Assembly: GCA_030841965.1 (NCBI GenBank)
Contig: JAUUSJ010000146.1
Location: forward strand, 1-10,229
Reading direction: 5' to 3'
From: Blautia sp.
GTDB lineage: Bacteria > Bacillota > Clostridia > Lachnospirales > Lachnospiraceae
Length of the DNA: 10,229 nt
The translations under genes and the position numbers were made by a program. Each line of letters begins with the position of its first letter. Within the stretch, counting starts at the first letter, position 1. Positions 1 to 5,922 of this stretch are shown in pieces. The notes beneath the pieces are model-generated. The model was not told where the DNA came from, made no database searches, and saw only the letters and a list, made by a program, of their open reading frames with translations.

Positions 1-15
1 CGGTTTGAAGCATAG

Positions 16-38
16 AAAAACCTGGCTTTCGCCGGGAC
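16..38 (-). terminator. Probable rho-independent terminator of the LytTR operon
   Basis: Read on the minus strand, a GC-rich hairpin (CCCGGC, GAAA loop, GCCAGG, with one C-A mismatch) is followed directly by TTTTT. It lies about 60 nt after the stop codon of the secreted-protein gene, so it is the natural end of the four-gene operon. The inner part, GGCGAAAGCC, closes a stable GNRA tetraloop. The T-run is short, so efficiency is uncertain. Confidence 0.6.
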
Positions 39-54
39 TTTGTCTACAGTCTGA

Positions 55-74
55 GGCTATCTTTAAAGATAGCC
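55..74. repeat. 20-bp perfect palindrome after the operon
   Basis: GGCTATCTTTAAAGATAGCC is a perfect 10+10 palindrome between the last gene of the operon and the T-tailed hairpin. No T-run follows on either strand. It may be an RNA 3'-end stabilising hairpin or a protein-binding dyad. Confidence 0.5.
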
Positions 75-100
75 GAATAAAAAGGGTGTTTGCTAAAATA

Positions 101-652
101 TTATTGAGCATCTGTTAGTTTATGCTGTGGAATAGAATAAACCGTTCCGTCCTTAATCGTAACACTTGCTTTTGCATATACATATGGATTAGAAGGCGGA
201 TTACTACTGGTATAACTATAAGTGATTGAATTAATTGCCGTATAAGAACTATGATTTTTGGTATTGCTTGCCCATGTAGATACTCCCTGTGCTTTAGTCT
301 GTAACTTCGTTTTTTTGATTATAGTTTCACCAGTTACCGTCATCGTTACAGTATATTGGGGCTCATTATTGCTGTTAATTCCATCATAATAAAATTTGAA
401 TGTTACGGCAACAGCATCCTCAAGTCTTGCTTGCTTAACATTAGTTTCATTTACAGAACCATCTGCTGAGATACCTACTGTCCATGTATCTAGTAATATT
501 CGTTCTCCTGTTGCTGCACGAGTATTAGTTTCAGATTGGTCATATACTCGAATTGTAGAAGTGTCAGTTTCACTTGCATAACTAATCATACAATTCGCAC
601 CCATCAATAGACATATAGACATTAATATACTTGCTAATCTTTTAAGTTTCAT
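101..652 (-). CDS. Secreted protein of unknown function, last gene of the LytTR operon
   Basis: I do not recognise this 183-residue protein. It begins with a clear signal peptide: MKLKR, then a hydrophobic core around residues 6-22, then a likely cleavage after ...SYAS (residue 27). The only cysteines (14 and 21) fall in the signal peptide and the lipobox is poor, so a soluble secreted product is more likely than a lipoprotein. The mature part is rich in Thr, Ser, Tyr and Val with alternating patterns such as TVTMTVTGE and ASVTIKDG, which suggests beta structure. AAAGGAGG lies 7 nt before the ATG. It starts 18 nt after the HAAS gene, so it is co-transcribed with the regulator and kinase. It may be the output or a ligand of that system, but nothing in the sequence proves either role. 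Confidence 0.8.
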   Translation of the reverse strand: MKLKRLASILMSICLLMGANCMISYASETDTSTIRVYDQSETNTRAATGERILLDTWTVGISADGSVNETNVKQARLEDAVAVTFKFYYDGINSNNEPQYTVTMTVTGETIIKKTKLQTKAQGVSTWASNTKNHSSYTAINSITYSYTSSNPPSNPYVYAKASVTIKDGTVYSIPQHKLTDAQ

Positions 653-670
653 GTCATCCTCCTTTAATTT

Positions 671-1162
671 TTATACACCCTTATTATTTTTTAGTGACTT
701 GAAAATTTTTATAATTTGTAGTAATGAAAAAATAAATATGAGTATTTTTATTAGCAATCCCACAATTAATTCTTCTGACGACCATTTATATGCGATAAAA
801 GCAGAAGTGTTACCATTAACCCCACCTATTACTGTTGGAAGAATAAATTGAGGATAAAGAATAGTTATTATTGAATATACAATAAGTGCCGTCATACAAA
901 ATGCAATAACAGATAAAACAATTAATTTAAAAATACTTTCTTTTCTAAAATATATATACTCATTTTCATAACTAGCTTCTAATTTTTTTATTACTTCCTG
1001 AGGAGAACCAATTGATTTTAGAATATCATCTAATTTTTCTCCAGTATCTAACCTAGCATAAATCTCATTTTTCAATTCCATTATTATATGTTTTTTAGTT
1101 TTATAGGGCAATTGTAATCCTTTACGGATTTCCCTAATATAACGTTCTATATCACTTTTCAT
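671..1162 (-). CDS. HAAS-domain (DUF1700-like) small membrane protein
   Basis: This 163-residue protein has an N-terminal helical HAAS-type domain (about residues 1-65). It carries the typical pattern of a basic amphipathic helix, a GEKLDDILKSIGSP segment and an EVIKKLEASYENE helix. Two membrane segments follow at about 76-103 and 130-153, leaving both ends probably cytoplasmic. HAAS proteins usually sit beside PadR regulators and are thought to pass signals between membrane and cytoplasm. Here the partner is a LytTR two-component pair instead. A GAGAGGTGG ribosome site precedes the ATG. The region from before the start codon back to the kinase end recurs at 4267-4334 and 5923-5955. The family call rests on pattern recognition, and the function is inferred. 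Confidence 0.75.
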   Translation of the reverse strand: MKSDIERYIREIRKGLQLPYKTKKHIIMELKNEIYARLDTGEKLDDILKSIGSPQEVIKKLEASYENEYIYFRKESIFKLIVLSVIAFCMTALIVYSIITILYPQFILPTVIGGVNGNTSAFIAYKWSSEELIVGLLIKILIFIFSLLQIIKIFKSLKNNKGV

Positions 1163-1254
1163 AATACCACCTCTCTTGTGATTTTTATATTACCATACAA
1201 TTCTACGCAAAATATCACCATGTAAAAAACACGAACTTATATGTAATTTTTCCC
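1154..1254. repeat. Spacer repeat, copy 1 (uninterrupted; kinase end to HAAS start)
   Basis: This block covers the last codons of the kinase gene, the spacer and the first codons of the HAAS gene. Positions 1222-1254 match 5923-5955 in 33 of 33 bases. Positions 1173-1221 match 4286-4334 in 41 of 49 bases, and similarity continues through the ATGAAAAGT start at 4275. The two partners are separated only by the IS element, so this copy is its empty site (junction 1221/1222). On the minus strand the spacer also has ATGGTGATAT and ATGGTAATAT 25 bp apart, a spacing kept in the other copy. Confidence 0.9.
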
Positions 1255-2349
1255 TGATTCATACAATAAAATTTGAATAATAAACATCTGATCATCTATT
1301 CTATTATTCATAATTCCATCATATTTGCTAACTACCTTTTTCACTGAATATAAACCGATTCCATGATTTTCTTTATCAGCTTTTGTGGAAAGAAGATTTC
1401 CGTATTTATCCTTTTTCAATTTTCCAATATATGAATTAGCTATTTTAATCAATAAATTGTTTTTTCTATATATAATTTCAATTTTTACAATCCTTTTCCT
1501 CTTATCTTCAATTTTGCTAACTGCCTCTATAGAATTATCCAGACAATTTCCCAAAATAACACAAATATCCACATCATTAAATTGTAGATTATCAGGTATC
1601 TCAAGATGTATATCCATTTTTATTTGTAATTGCTTCATCATAGTATTTTTATGATTTAATAAGGCATCAATCACAATATTGCCACTATTTATACCATAGC
1701 TAGATTTAAAAAAATCAGAATTATTCATTAAATTATCCACATATTTTTTTGCATAATACCAGTTTTCTTGCTCTAGACATTCCCAAATACAAATCAAATG
1801 ATTTTTCATATCATGTTTTATATTTTTTATATTCAAATCAGCTTCTCTTCTCTCACGAATTTGTTCCTTATATAATTCTATCTGTTTATCAAATACTATC
1901 TGTTGTTTTTGAATTTCTAAATTTAATTTTTTATCATGATATAATTTCCCACCTCTTATTAAAAGTAAAAAAAGACTTTCTGATATAAAAGCTCCTGGTA
2001 TTCTTATTTGTATTAACGGTATCGGTGTAAAAATAAATATATAAGTAACTATTACTTCTAATAGCATTCCCATCAAATCAACTATCGCTATCCATATAAA
2101 CTTTTTCCTCATACTACCATAATATAAGGCTATACTAAGAACAAAATCACTTATCATTCTCACGAGTAAAAGAAAGATAGGATTTGTAATATACCTCACT
2201 CGAATACTATCCAATCCAAAATATCCAATCCATATTAATATTACAATAAAATAAGACATATTCTTTTTCTCAAAGAATATGTCCATTGATTCTGTAAAAA
2301 TTATAAAAAATACACCTTCCAATATAATATAAAATAATATTTCATCCAT
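1237..2349 (-). CDS. GHKL sensor histidine kinase, AgrC/VirS-like
   Basis: This 370-residue membrane kinase senses a signal and phosphorylates the adjacent LytTR regulator. Numbered from the TTG codon just before the chosen ATG, the hydrophobic N-terminal half (about 5-135) holds roughly five membrane segments. A charged coiled-coil linker follows (about 138-172). The phospho-acceptor motif IKHDMKNHL has His180. The ATP-binding domain shows an N-box (NCLDNSIEA, 269-277) and a G-box (HGIGLYSVKKV, 330-340). This histidine context and the single-Gly G-box are typical of the HPK10/AgrC group. The ATG at 2349 overlaps the regulator stop by 8 nt, indicating translational coupling. No AgrB or AgrD gene is visible in the window, so the ligand is not a local classical autoinducing peptide. 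Confidence 0.92.
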   Translation of the reverse strand: MDEILFYIILEGVFFIIFTESMDIFFEKKNMSYFIVILIWIGYFGLDSIRVRYITNPIFLLLVRMISDFVLSIALYYGSMRKKFIWIAIVDLMGMLLEVIVTYIFIFTPIPLIQIRIPGAFISESLFLLLIRGGKLYHDKKLNLEIQKQQIVFDKQIELYKEQIRERREADLNIKNIKHDMKNHLICIWECLEQENWYYAKKYVDNLMNNSDFFKSSYGINSGNIVIDALLNHKNTMMKQLQIKMDIHLEIPDNLQFNDVDICVILGNCLDNSIEAVSKIEDKRKRIVKIEIIYRKNNLLIKIANSYIGKLKKDKYGNLLSTKADKENHGIGLYSVKKVVSKYDGIMNNRIDDQMFIIQILLYESGKNYI

Positions 2350-3067
2350 CAAAAAACTCTCTCCCTAATAGTTCATTATATCTTTCTCTCGTCCTTTTTT
2401 GTCTATCCTCACTTATTTGTAACTCTCTCCCATCAAATAATGTCACTCTTGAAAAACTAATTTTTCTTATATATTTATAGTTAACCAAAAAAGATTGATG
2501 TATCCTCAAGAAAGGAATTTTCCCTCCATATAATTGCTTCTCAACCGTATTTAATTTTTCATAAAATTTCTCTTGTCCCCCTCTATAATGAATCGTAATA
2601 AATCTGCCAGAACTCTCAAAATAAATAATATTTTTTAGCAATACTTTATGGAAGGCTTTATTATATCGATACTCAAAATAAGCCTCGTTTTGCCTAATTC
2701 TATCATATGCCTTATTAAAATAATTCCTAAACAATACTTCATCAATCGGTTTCTTTATAAACCGAAATGGCTCCACCTCAAACAACTCTATAAAATAATT
2801 TTCATGACTTGAGATATAAATCAGAATAATATTGAAATCTATCTCTCTAATTTTTCTTGCCAATTCTATTCCATTTAATCGTACCATCTCAATATCCAGA
2901 TATAATAATTCATATACCTTTCCAGCGACGATATCATTCCATAATTCGCTTCCATCCAAATACACTTCTACTTCCACATCAAAACCTTGTTTTTTAGAAA
3001 TTTCTAAAATCATATCTTCAACCTTAGAAGCAAACACAAAATCGTCATCGCAAATCGCTATTTTCAC
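2342..3067 (-). CDS. LytTR-family response regulator, AgrA/VirR-like
   Basis: This 241-residue DNA-binding response regulator partners the kinase downstream. The receiver domain (about 1-115) keeps the acidic pair in MKIAICDDD (Asp7, Asp8), the phospho-acceptor Asp58 (LLYLDIEM), Ser86/87 and Lys106 (FIKKP). The C-terminal LytTR domain (about 135-235) shows the family pattern IIYFESSGR, FLRIHQSFLVNYKYI and the closing ISEDRQKR segment. I chose the GTG at 3067, which makes the protein start MKIAICDDD as in relatives and places it after AAGGA; the TTG at 3070 is equally possible. The open frame extends back to a TTG at 3121, but that stretch is unlike the family and runs through an IS-end-like remnant. 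LytTR proteins bind pairs of direct repeats, and a candidate pair lies at the promoter. Confidence 0.92.
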   Translation of the reverse strand: MKIAICDDDFVFASKVEDMILEISKKQGFDVEVEVYLDGSELWNDIVAGKVYELLYLDIEMVRLNGIELARKIREIDFNIILIYISSHENYFIELFEVEPFRFIKKPIDEVLFRNYFNKAYDRIRQNEAYFEYRYNKAFHKVLLKNIIYFESSGRFITIHYRGGQEKFYEKLNTVEKQLYGGKIPFLRIHQSFLVNYKYIRKISFSRVTLFDGRELQISEDRQKRTRERYNELLGREFFDG

Positions 3068-3097
3068 CAACTTCTGTTCCTTCTTTCTGTCATCTAT

Positions 3098-3124
3098 TTG
3101 ACACTCCCCATAGCTAAACAAAGG
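3098..3124 (-). mobile_element. IS608-like right-end remnant in the regulator leader
   Basis: ATTTGACACTCCC is shared exactly with the right tip of the IS element at 4334. The next bases (CATAGCTAAACAAAGG) resemble the element's right-end hairpin sequence with substitutions. On the minus strand it ends GGGGAGTGTCAA, in the form of a right-end TCAA. No matching left end or tnpB lies beside it, so it would be a solo, decayed end left in the 5' leader of the regulator gene. Convergence by chance is possible because only 13 bases match exactly. Confidence 0.4.
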
Positions 3125-3193
3125 AAATCAACTTAAGAATAAAATTTTCCATCGTCTTATTCTCAACTTGTATATCATAATTCATATAACTAT

Positions 3194-3222
3194 ATAATAT
3201 CATGATTATGATTTACAGTCAA
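3194..3222 (-). promoter_or_regulatory. Sigma-A promoter of the LytTR operon
   Basis: On the minus strand TTGACT (3217-3222) and TATTAT (3194-3199) are separated by 17 bp, near the consensus. Transcription should start near 3187, giving a leader of about 120 nt before the regulator start. It lies downstream of the terminator that closes the HTH gene, as expected for an independent operon promoter. Confidence 0.75.
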
Positions 3223-3249
3223 CATAATTTTCCTCTATGATGACATAAT
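3222..3249 (-). promoter_or_regulatory. Candidate LytTR operator: two direct repeats 21 bp apart
   Basis: ATTATGT occurs at 3243-3249 and again at 3222-3228 on the minus strand, exactly 21 bp apart, the second touching the -35 hexamer. AgrA-type LytTR proteins bind two 9-bp direct repeats with a 12-13 bp spacer, a period of 21-22 bp, just upstream of -35. The extended copy TATGTTGAC fits the LytTR consensus only partly. This suggests autoregulation of the operon, by position rather than by strong motif match. Confidence 0.4.
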
Positions 3250-3260
3250 CTTCTAATAAA

Positions 3261-3380
3261 TTGACAAAAAAACACCCCTATGTATCAAAATATAACTACA
3301 TTCTAAATACATACGAAGCTAAAAGAGTGAAAAATGTCCGTGAGAATATATCTATCATTACAGTTGAAAAATACAAACAG
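3261..3380. repeat. Upstream-region repeat, copy 1
   Basis: This noncoding AT-rich block upstream of the LytTR promoter is clearly similar to 5967-6090. Both share ACAAAAAAA, TATGTATCAAAATATAA, AAATACATA and TTGAAAAATACAAA in the same order with similar spacing. TATGTAT and ATACATA form a conserved dyad. A sequence close to the AgrA consensus (ACAGTTGAA) occurs at 3360-3368 on the plus strand. I see no gene in the 3124-3390 stretch. Confidence 0.75.
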
Positions 3381-3393
3381 CAAAAAAGAACTA

Positions 3394-3446
3394 GAAAAAA
3401 CAACTAAGGGAATCAAAAGCAATATTAAGCCTTTCAATCCCCTTAA
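3394..3446 (-). terminator. Rho-independent terminator after the HTH gene
   Basis: Read on the minus strand, a long stem (TTAAGGGGATTGAAAGGC paired imperfectly with GCTTTTGATTCCCTTA; arms 3429-3446 and 3405-3420) is followed by GTTGTTTTTT. It lies 40 nt after the HTH stop codon and insulates the LytTR promoter downstream. Confidence 0.75.
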
Positions 3447-3485
3447 CACTATATTTTTATAAAAAAAATATAAACCAATATTCTA

Positions 3486-3823
3486 TTAGATACCAAGTTT
3501 TAACAAAAGTCCTAATGTGGCAATGAATAATACAGTAATAATAGCCGTTGCTGCTATTATTGCTATTGCTTTTCTATATTCTTTGTTCATTTTTCTCGTT
3601 TCTAACATAGAAGTAGACATTCTATTTTCTATACCTAATAAAATATAATCTGCACTCACATCATAAATTTCCGTAAGTTTAATTACACTATTTATTTCTG
3701 GTTTTCCTTGTCCGTTTTCCCATTCAGAAACAGTTTGTTTTGAAATTCCTAACATTTCAGCAATCTGTTCTTGTGAATATCCTGCTTTTTTCCCAGTATT
3801 TGAAGTCTTTTGGCTATGTCCAT
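3486..3823 (-). pseudogene. XRE-type HTH regulator with membrane tail, frame broken at A_AAA_AAG
   Basis: Two overlapping frames together encode one XRE/Cro-like repressor of about 112 residues. The first frame starts at the ATG at 3823, after AGGAAGG, and reads MDIAKRLQIL. The second supplies KKAGYSQEQIAEMLGISKQ, then TVSEWENGQGKPEI, the helix-turn-helix core. It continues through VSADYILLG to a C-terminal membrane segment (about the last 28 residues, ending LLLKLGI). The join needs a -1 shift in GGGAAAAAAG near 3786-3794. Zero-frame reading stops soon after. The zero frame presents A AAA AAG, the classic bacterial -1 slippery heptamer, and a shift there restores a full-length family-like protein. 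It could be a one-A deletion (pseudogene), phase variation, programmed frameshifting or a sequencing error. Translation from the internal ATG at 3755 would lack half of the HTH. Confidence 0.75.
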
Positions 3824-3855
3824 GTCTACTACCTTCCTATAATGTCAATCTTGTT

Positions 3856-3874
3856 TTATATGCAATGTTTATAA
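3856..3874. promoter_or_regulatory. Dyad operator candidate upstream of the HTH gene
   Basis: TTATATGCAATGTTTATAA is a 19-bp imperfect dyad (TTATAnnCA/TGnnTATAA) located 33 bp before the HTH start codon. XRE-type repressors commonly bind such short dyads in their own promoters. A clear -35/-10 pair is not evident here. Confidence 0.35.
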
Positions 3875-3921
3875 TATATTTTTATATCACTGTGTTTGAA
3901 GTAACAGATTAATAAATTCTA

Positions 3922-4035
3922 TTATTTATCATCTTTTTTAGTTAATTGATCTATAAAATTTTGTATTGCTTTTCCTCGAATACTAATACCAACTACCATA
4001 ATTAACAAAATTACTATTAGAAAAATTATTTCCAT
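3922..4035 (-). CDS. 37-residue single-pass membrane peptide
   Basis: A small gene encodes a 37-residue peptide. It has a hydrophobic segment (MEIIFLIVILLIMVVGISI, residues 1-19) and a charged amphipathic tail (RGKAIQNFIDQLTKKDDK). AGGGGG lies 8 nt before the ATG, a strong ribosome site that supports real translation. It starts 20 nt after the stop of the secreted-protein remnant and is followed by the HTH gene on the same strand. The peptide has no cysteine and no AgrD-like layout, so it is not a classical cyclic autoinducing peptide. It could be a small membrane regulator, a toxin-like peptide or a neutral small protein. Confidence 0.6.
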   Translation of the reverse strand: MEIIFLIVILLIMVVGISIRGKAIQNFIDQLTKKDDK

Positions 4036-4055
4036 AAATTATATCCCCCTATTTA

Positions 4056-4275
4056 TTAACGTCTACCATAGCAGATTGCTTGTGCAGAAACAGTGATTTG
4101 CTCCTGTGTCTGATGTTCAGTTTCTACAACATGTTGTGTTGTTTTTAGTTTATACTCATAAGATGAACCAACAGAACCATATTTAGCTTTTACAGCTTTC
4201 GTCTGTACATTGCTAACTATTCTATATGGTGCTACATTAGATTCTGAAACCCCAAAACATATTGCTACTTTTCAT
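4056..4275 (-). pseudogene. Remnant of a secreted-protein gene, no usable start codon
   Basis: A 70-codon open stretch (4268-4056) begins VAICFGVSESNVAPYR and ends EQITVSAQAICYGRR. The start resembles the tail of a signal peptide (AICFGVS) followed by a polar, Thr/Gln/Val-rich mature part. The frame contains no ATG, GTG or TTG and is closed upstream by a TGA. The upstream ATG at 4275 is one base out of frame and gives only about 11 codons. That ATG and its surroundings match the HAAS start codon region at 1154-1180. The simplest reading is a deletion that joined the HAAS start to the body of a secreted-protein gene; a one-A insertion in ATGAAAA is an alternative. Its position in the decayed cassette parallels the intact secreted gene, but the two proteins are not obviously homologous. 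Confidence 0.6.
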
Positions 4276-4334
4276 AATCTTAATTCTCTTGTGATTTTTA
4301 TATTACCACATAATTCAACAAAAATTACGACCAT
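4267..4334. repeat. Spacer repeat, copy 2, left part (interrupted by the IS)
   Basis: This block matches 1154-1221 and includes the HAAS-like start codon. The 49 bases at 4286-4334 align to 1173-1221 without gaps, and the first 23 are identical. The match stops at 4334, exactly where the IS right tip begins, and resumes at 5923. The ribosome site of the intact copy (GAGGTGG) is degraded here to GAATTAAG. Confidence 0.85.
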
Positions 4335-4500
4335 TTGACACTCCCATGCCTAAAGGCAGGGGATTCTAGGTGGCTTACCAAATGTATTGGCTGACCAGTT
4401 CATTTCTGATAGGTCGTACCCCTAGTTTGAGCTATGCCATTAGCTTTCGTAGAGCAGAACATGTAGTTCTCTACGCAGTTTGTCTATTACCAACAAACTC
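4335..4500 (-). ncRNA. Probable omega RNA (TnpB guide RNA scaffold) at the right end
   Basis: TnpB nucleases of this family use an RNA that overlaps the end of tnpB, runs to the right end and takes its guide from the flanking DNA. On the minus strand this stretch folds into successive hairpins. CGTAGAG/CTCTACG at 4448-4475 has an inner GAAC/GTTC and spans the tnpB stop. GACC/GGTC lies at 4393-4415, and the right-end hairpin at 4343-4361. The 130-nt tail after tnpB has no other coding role. The 5' limit is approximate. The predicted guide starts at 4334 and reads ATGGTCGTAATTTTTG. Confidence 0.55.
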
Positions 4501-5598
4501 AGTTGAGTTACATATATTCATAGCACCTAAAAGGTCTCTATGGATATGGAATCCACATTCACAAGTATAATTTCTGTCATTAGCATGATGCACACTGCCA
4601 CAAATAGGACAAGTTTGACTCGTATATGCTGGATTTACATACTCAACGGATATACCTGCTAACTTTGCCTTGTACTCTATAAACTGAGCAAGTCTATAGA
4701 AAGACCAGGTATGCAAACTATGATTGTTTTTACGACTTTTTCTTGTCGTAGAGCGAATATTAGAAAGTTGCTCTAACTGAATTACTTTAACGTTGTGAGC
4801 TACCGCCGTTTCTACAATATCGTGGCTTAACTTATGATCTATGTCACGCATTATACGTTGTTCTTTATTATTGATGCGTTTCACAGCCTTTATCTTTTTG
4901 GAAGCCTGTAGTTTTTTACGAAGATAAACATAATGCCTACGCATATATTTATTTTTGCGACCATTGCCATAAAATTTAACGCTACCATCAGAACAGTAGC
5001 TGACAGCAGGACACTTGATACCTAAATCAACACCCATAACATTGCCGTCAGTTTTGATTTCGGGCTCAACAATCTCATAAACGATTTGTGCTACAAGCGT
5101 ATGGTTTTTTATTACGATACGCATAGTACCAAGCTTTGAACTAGAAAAAAGGGATTTCTGTCGGTCTGTTAGTTTTACGAAAATAGAAATACGTTTCGAT
5201 TTGCCATCTATTATTACTGGAAATTCGATGCAATTATGTTTAATCTTGTAGTTCTGATTATTGATATAACAGCAAGGCTTTTTCAATATTGGAAGATGTG
5301 GAGCTTTCACTCTTATAATACAACCACATTTTACAAGATTTCTGTTTTTAAGAACAGCTTTATGACAAGCTTTATAGTGTTTCTTAACAATAGATTTTGC
5401 ATCACGAATACATTGATTCTTTAATGCACTTGGTAGATTGGCACTAACATTGACGGTAGTGATTTTTGCAATAGAGTGACCGTTTACAGCGTCAAAAACG
5501 AGACTATTAACAGTATTTATGTACTCTGTCATAGTCTGAGCGATTAAGTCTTTCTGATATTCAGTTGGATATACTTTTACCGTCTCGGAAAGTTGCAT
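4471..5598 (-). CDS. tnpB: TnpB RNA-guided nuclease of the IS605 family
   Basis: This 375-residue protein is a complete TnpB, the Cas12 ancestor-type nuclease that cuts DNA guided by omega RNA next to a target-adjacent motif. The N-terminal part (about 1-185) is the wedge/REC-like region. The RuvC catalytic residues are all present: Asp191 in MGVDLGIK, Glu276 in VIQLEQLSN and Asp355 in HIHRDLLGAMN. A four-Cys zinc finger sits between the last two (CPIC, Cys330/333, and CECG, Cys346/348). Length and spacing match active family members. The ATG at 5598 follows GGTGAT and lies 11 nt after the stop of the tnpA remnant, the usual tnpA-tnpB order. No frameshift or stop is seen, so activity is plausible even though the transposase is dead. 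Confidence 0.95.
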   Translation of the reverse strand: MQLSETVKVYPTEYQKDLIAQTMTEYINTVNSLVFDAVNGHSIAKITTVNVSANLPSALKNQCIRDAKSIVKKHYKACHKAVLKNRNLVKCGCIIRVKAPHLPILKKPCCYINNQNYKIKHNCIEFPVIIDGKSKRISIFVKLTDRQKSLFSSSKLGTMRIVIKNHTLVAQIVYEIVEPEIKTDGNVMGVDLGIKCPAVSYCSDGSVKFYGNGRKNKYMRRHYVYLRKKLQASKKIKAVKRINNKEQRIMRDIDHKLSHDIVETAVAHNVKVIQLEQLSNIRSTTRKSRKNNHSLHTWSFYRLAQFIEYKAKLAGISVEYVNPAYTSQTCPICGSVHHANDRNYTCECGFHIHRDLLGAMNICNSTEFVGNRQTA

Positions 5599-5609
5599 GA
5601 TATCACCAT

Positions 5610-5800
5610 CTAAATGTTTTTCTGATTTTCAATGTATTACTTAATAACAGCGAGTGGAGCACCACCAACTGTAGAAACAAAATAGCTGTTTATCCAAAGA
5701 CTCGGAACTCTTGATTTTAACCAAGGAAATTCTTTTCTCAAAGTATAAGACCATGATACTTATAGGAATAAACCACATTATTGTTTGATTTATATTTCAT
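5610..5800 (-). pseudogene. tnpA: Gutted TnpA (Y1 HUH transposase) remnant
   Basis: The start survives at 5800: MKYKSNNNVVYSYKYH, the typical N-terminus of IS200/IS605 TnpA. It then reaches a stop after GLIL. About 10 codons further, in another frame, the family C-terminus appears: LRKEFPWLKSRVPSLW, then SYFVSTVGGAPLAVIK. About 65 central residues are missing, including the HUH metal-binding motif. The Gln codon before the catalytic tyrosine is now TAA (5637-5639), so the catalytic Tyr in YIENQKNI (5634-5636) is never translated. Three independent lesions show the gene is dead. The remaining protein fragment would be about 20 residues. Confidence 0.9.
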
Positions 5801-5922
5801 ATAAGTATTATATACATTAAGACTATTTAATGCAAGCATAAATCAGATAAAATTGACTAAATTTAAAAAGGGATTGCCTTGTATCCCCATTGCTAAAGCA
5901 AGGGGCTTTACAGCAACATTTG

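Larger units (their letters stand above)
4335..5922 (-). mobile_element. IS608-like IS200/IS605-family element, TnpB intact and TnpA wrecked
   Basis: This 1588-bp element is oriented on the minus strand, with its left end at 5922 and right end at 4335. It is preceded by TTTTTTAC and ends GTGTCAA, matching the TTAC target and TCAA right-end cleavage signals known for IS608. Imperfect hairpins with one unpaired T lie near each end. The left one is 5885-5905 (CCCC, TTGC, loop, GCAA, T bulge, GGGG). The right one is 4343-4361 (CCC, TGCC, loop, GGCA, T bulge, GGG). The uninterrupted paralogous spacer at 1154-1254 confirms the boundaries and the lack of target duplication. It can no longer move on its own. 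Confidence 0.93.

Noticed and set aside
101..652. Lipoprotein or lactococcin 972-like bacteriocin for the secreted protein
   Set aside because: The cysteine context (GANC) is not a good lipobox. A short KNHSS segment recalls lactococcin 972, but the rest of the protein does not match that family.
3067..3121. Longer start (TTG at 3121) for the response regulator
   Set aside because: The 18 extra residues do not resemble the family and come from the IS-end-like remnant. AAGGA and the MKIAICDDD start point to 3067-3070.
3922..4035. AgrD-type autoinducing peptide
   Set aside because: The peptide has no cysteine, no acidic C-terminal recognition tail of AgrD type, and no AgrB gene lies nearby.
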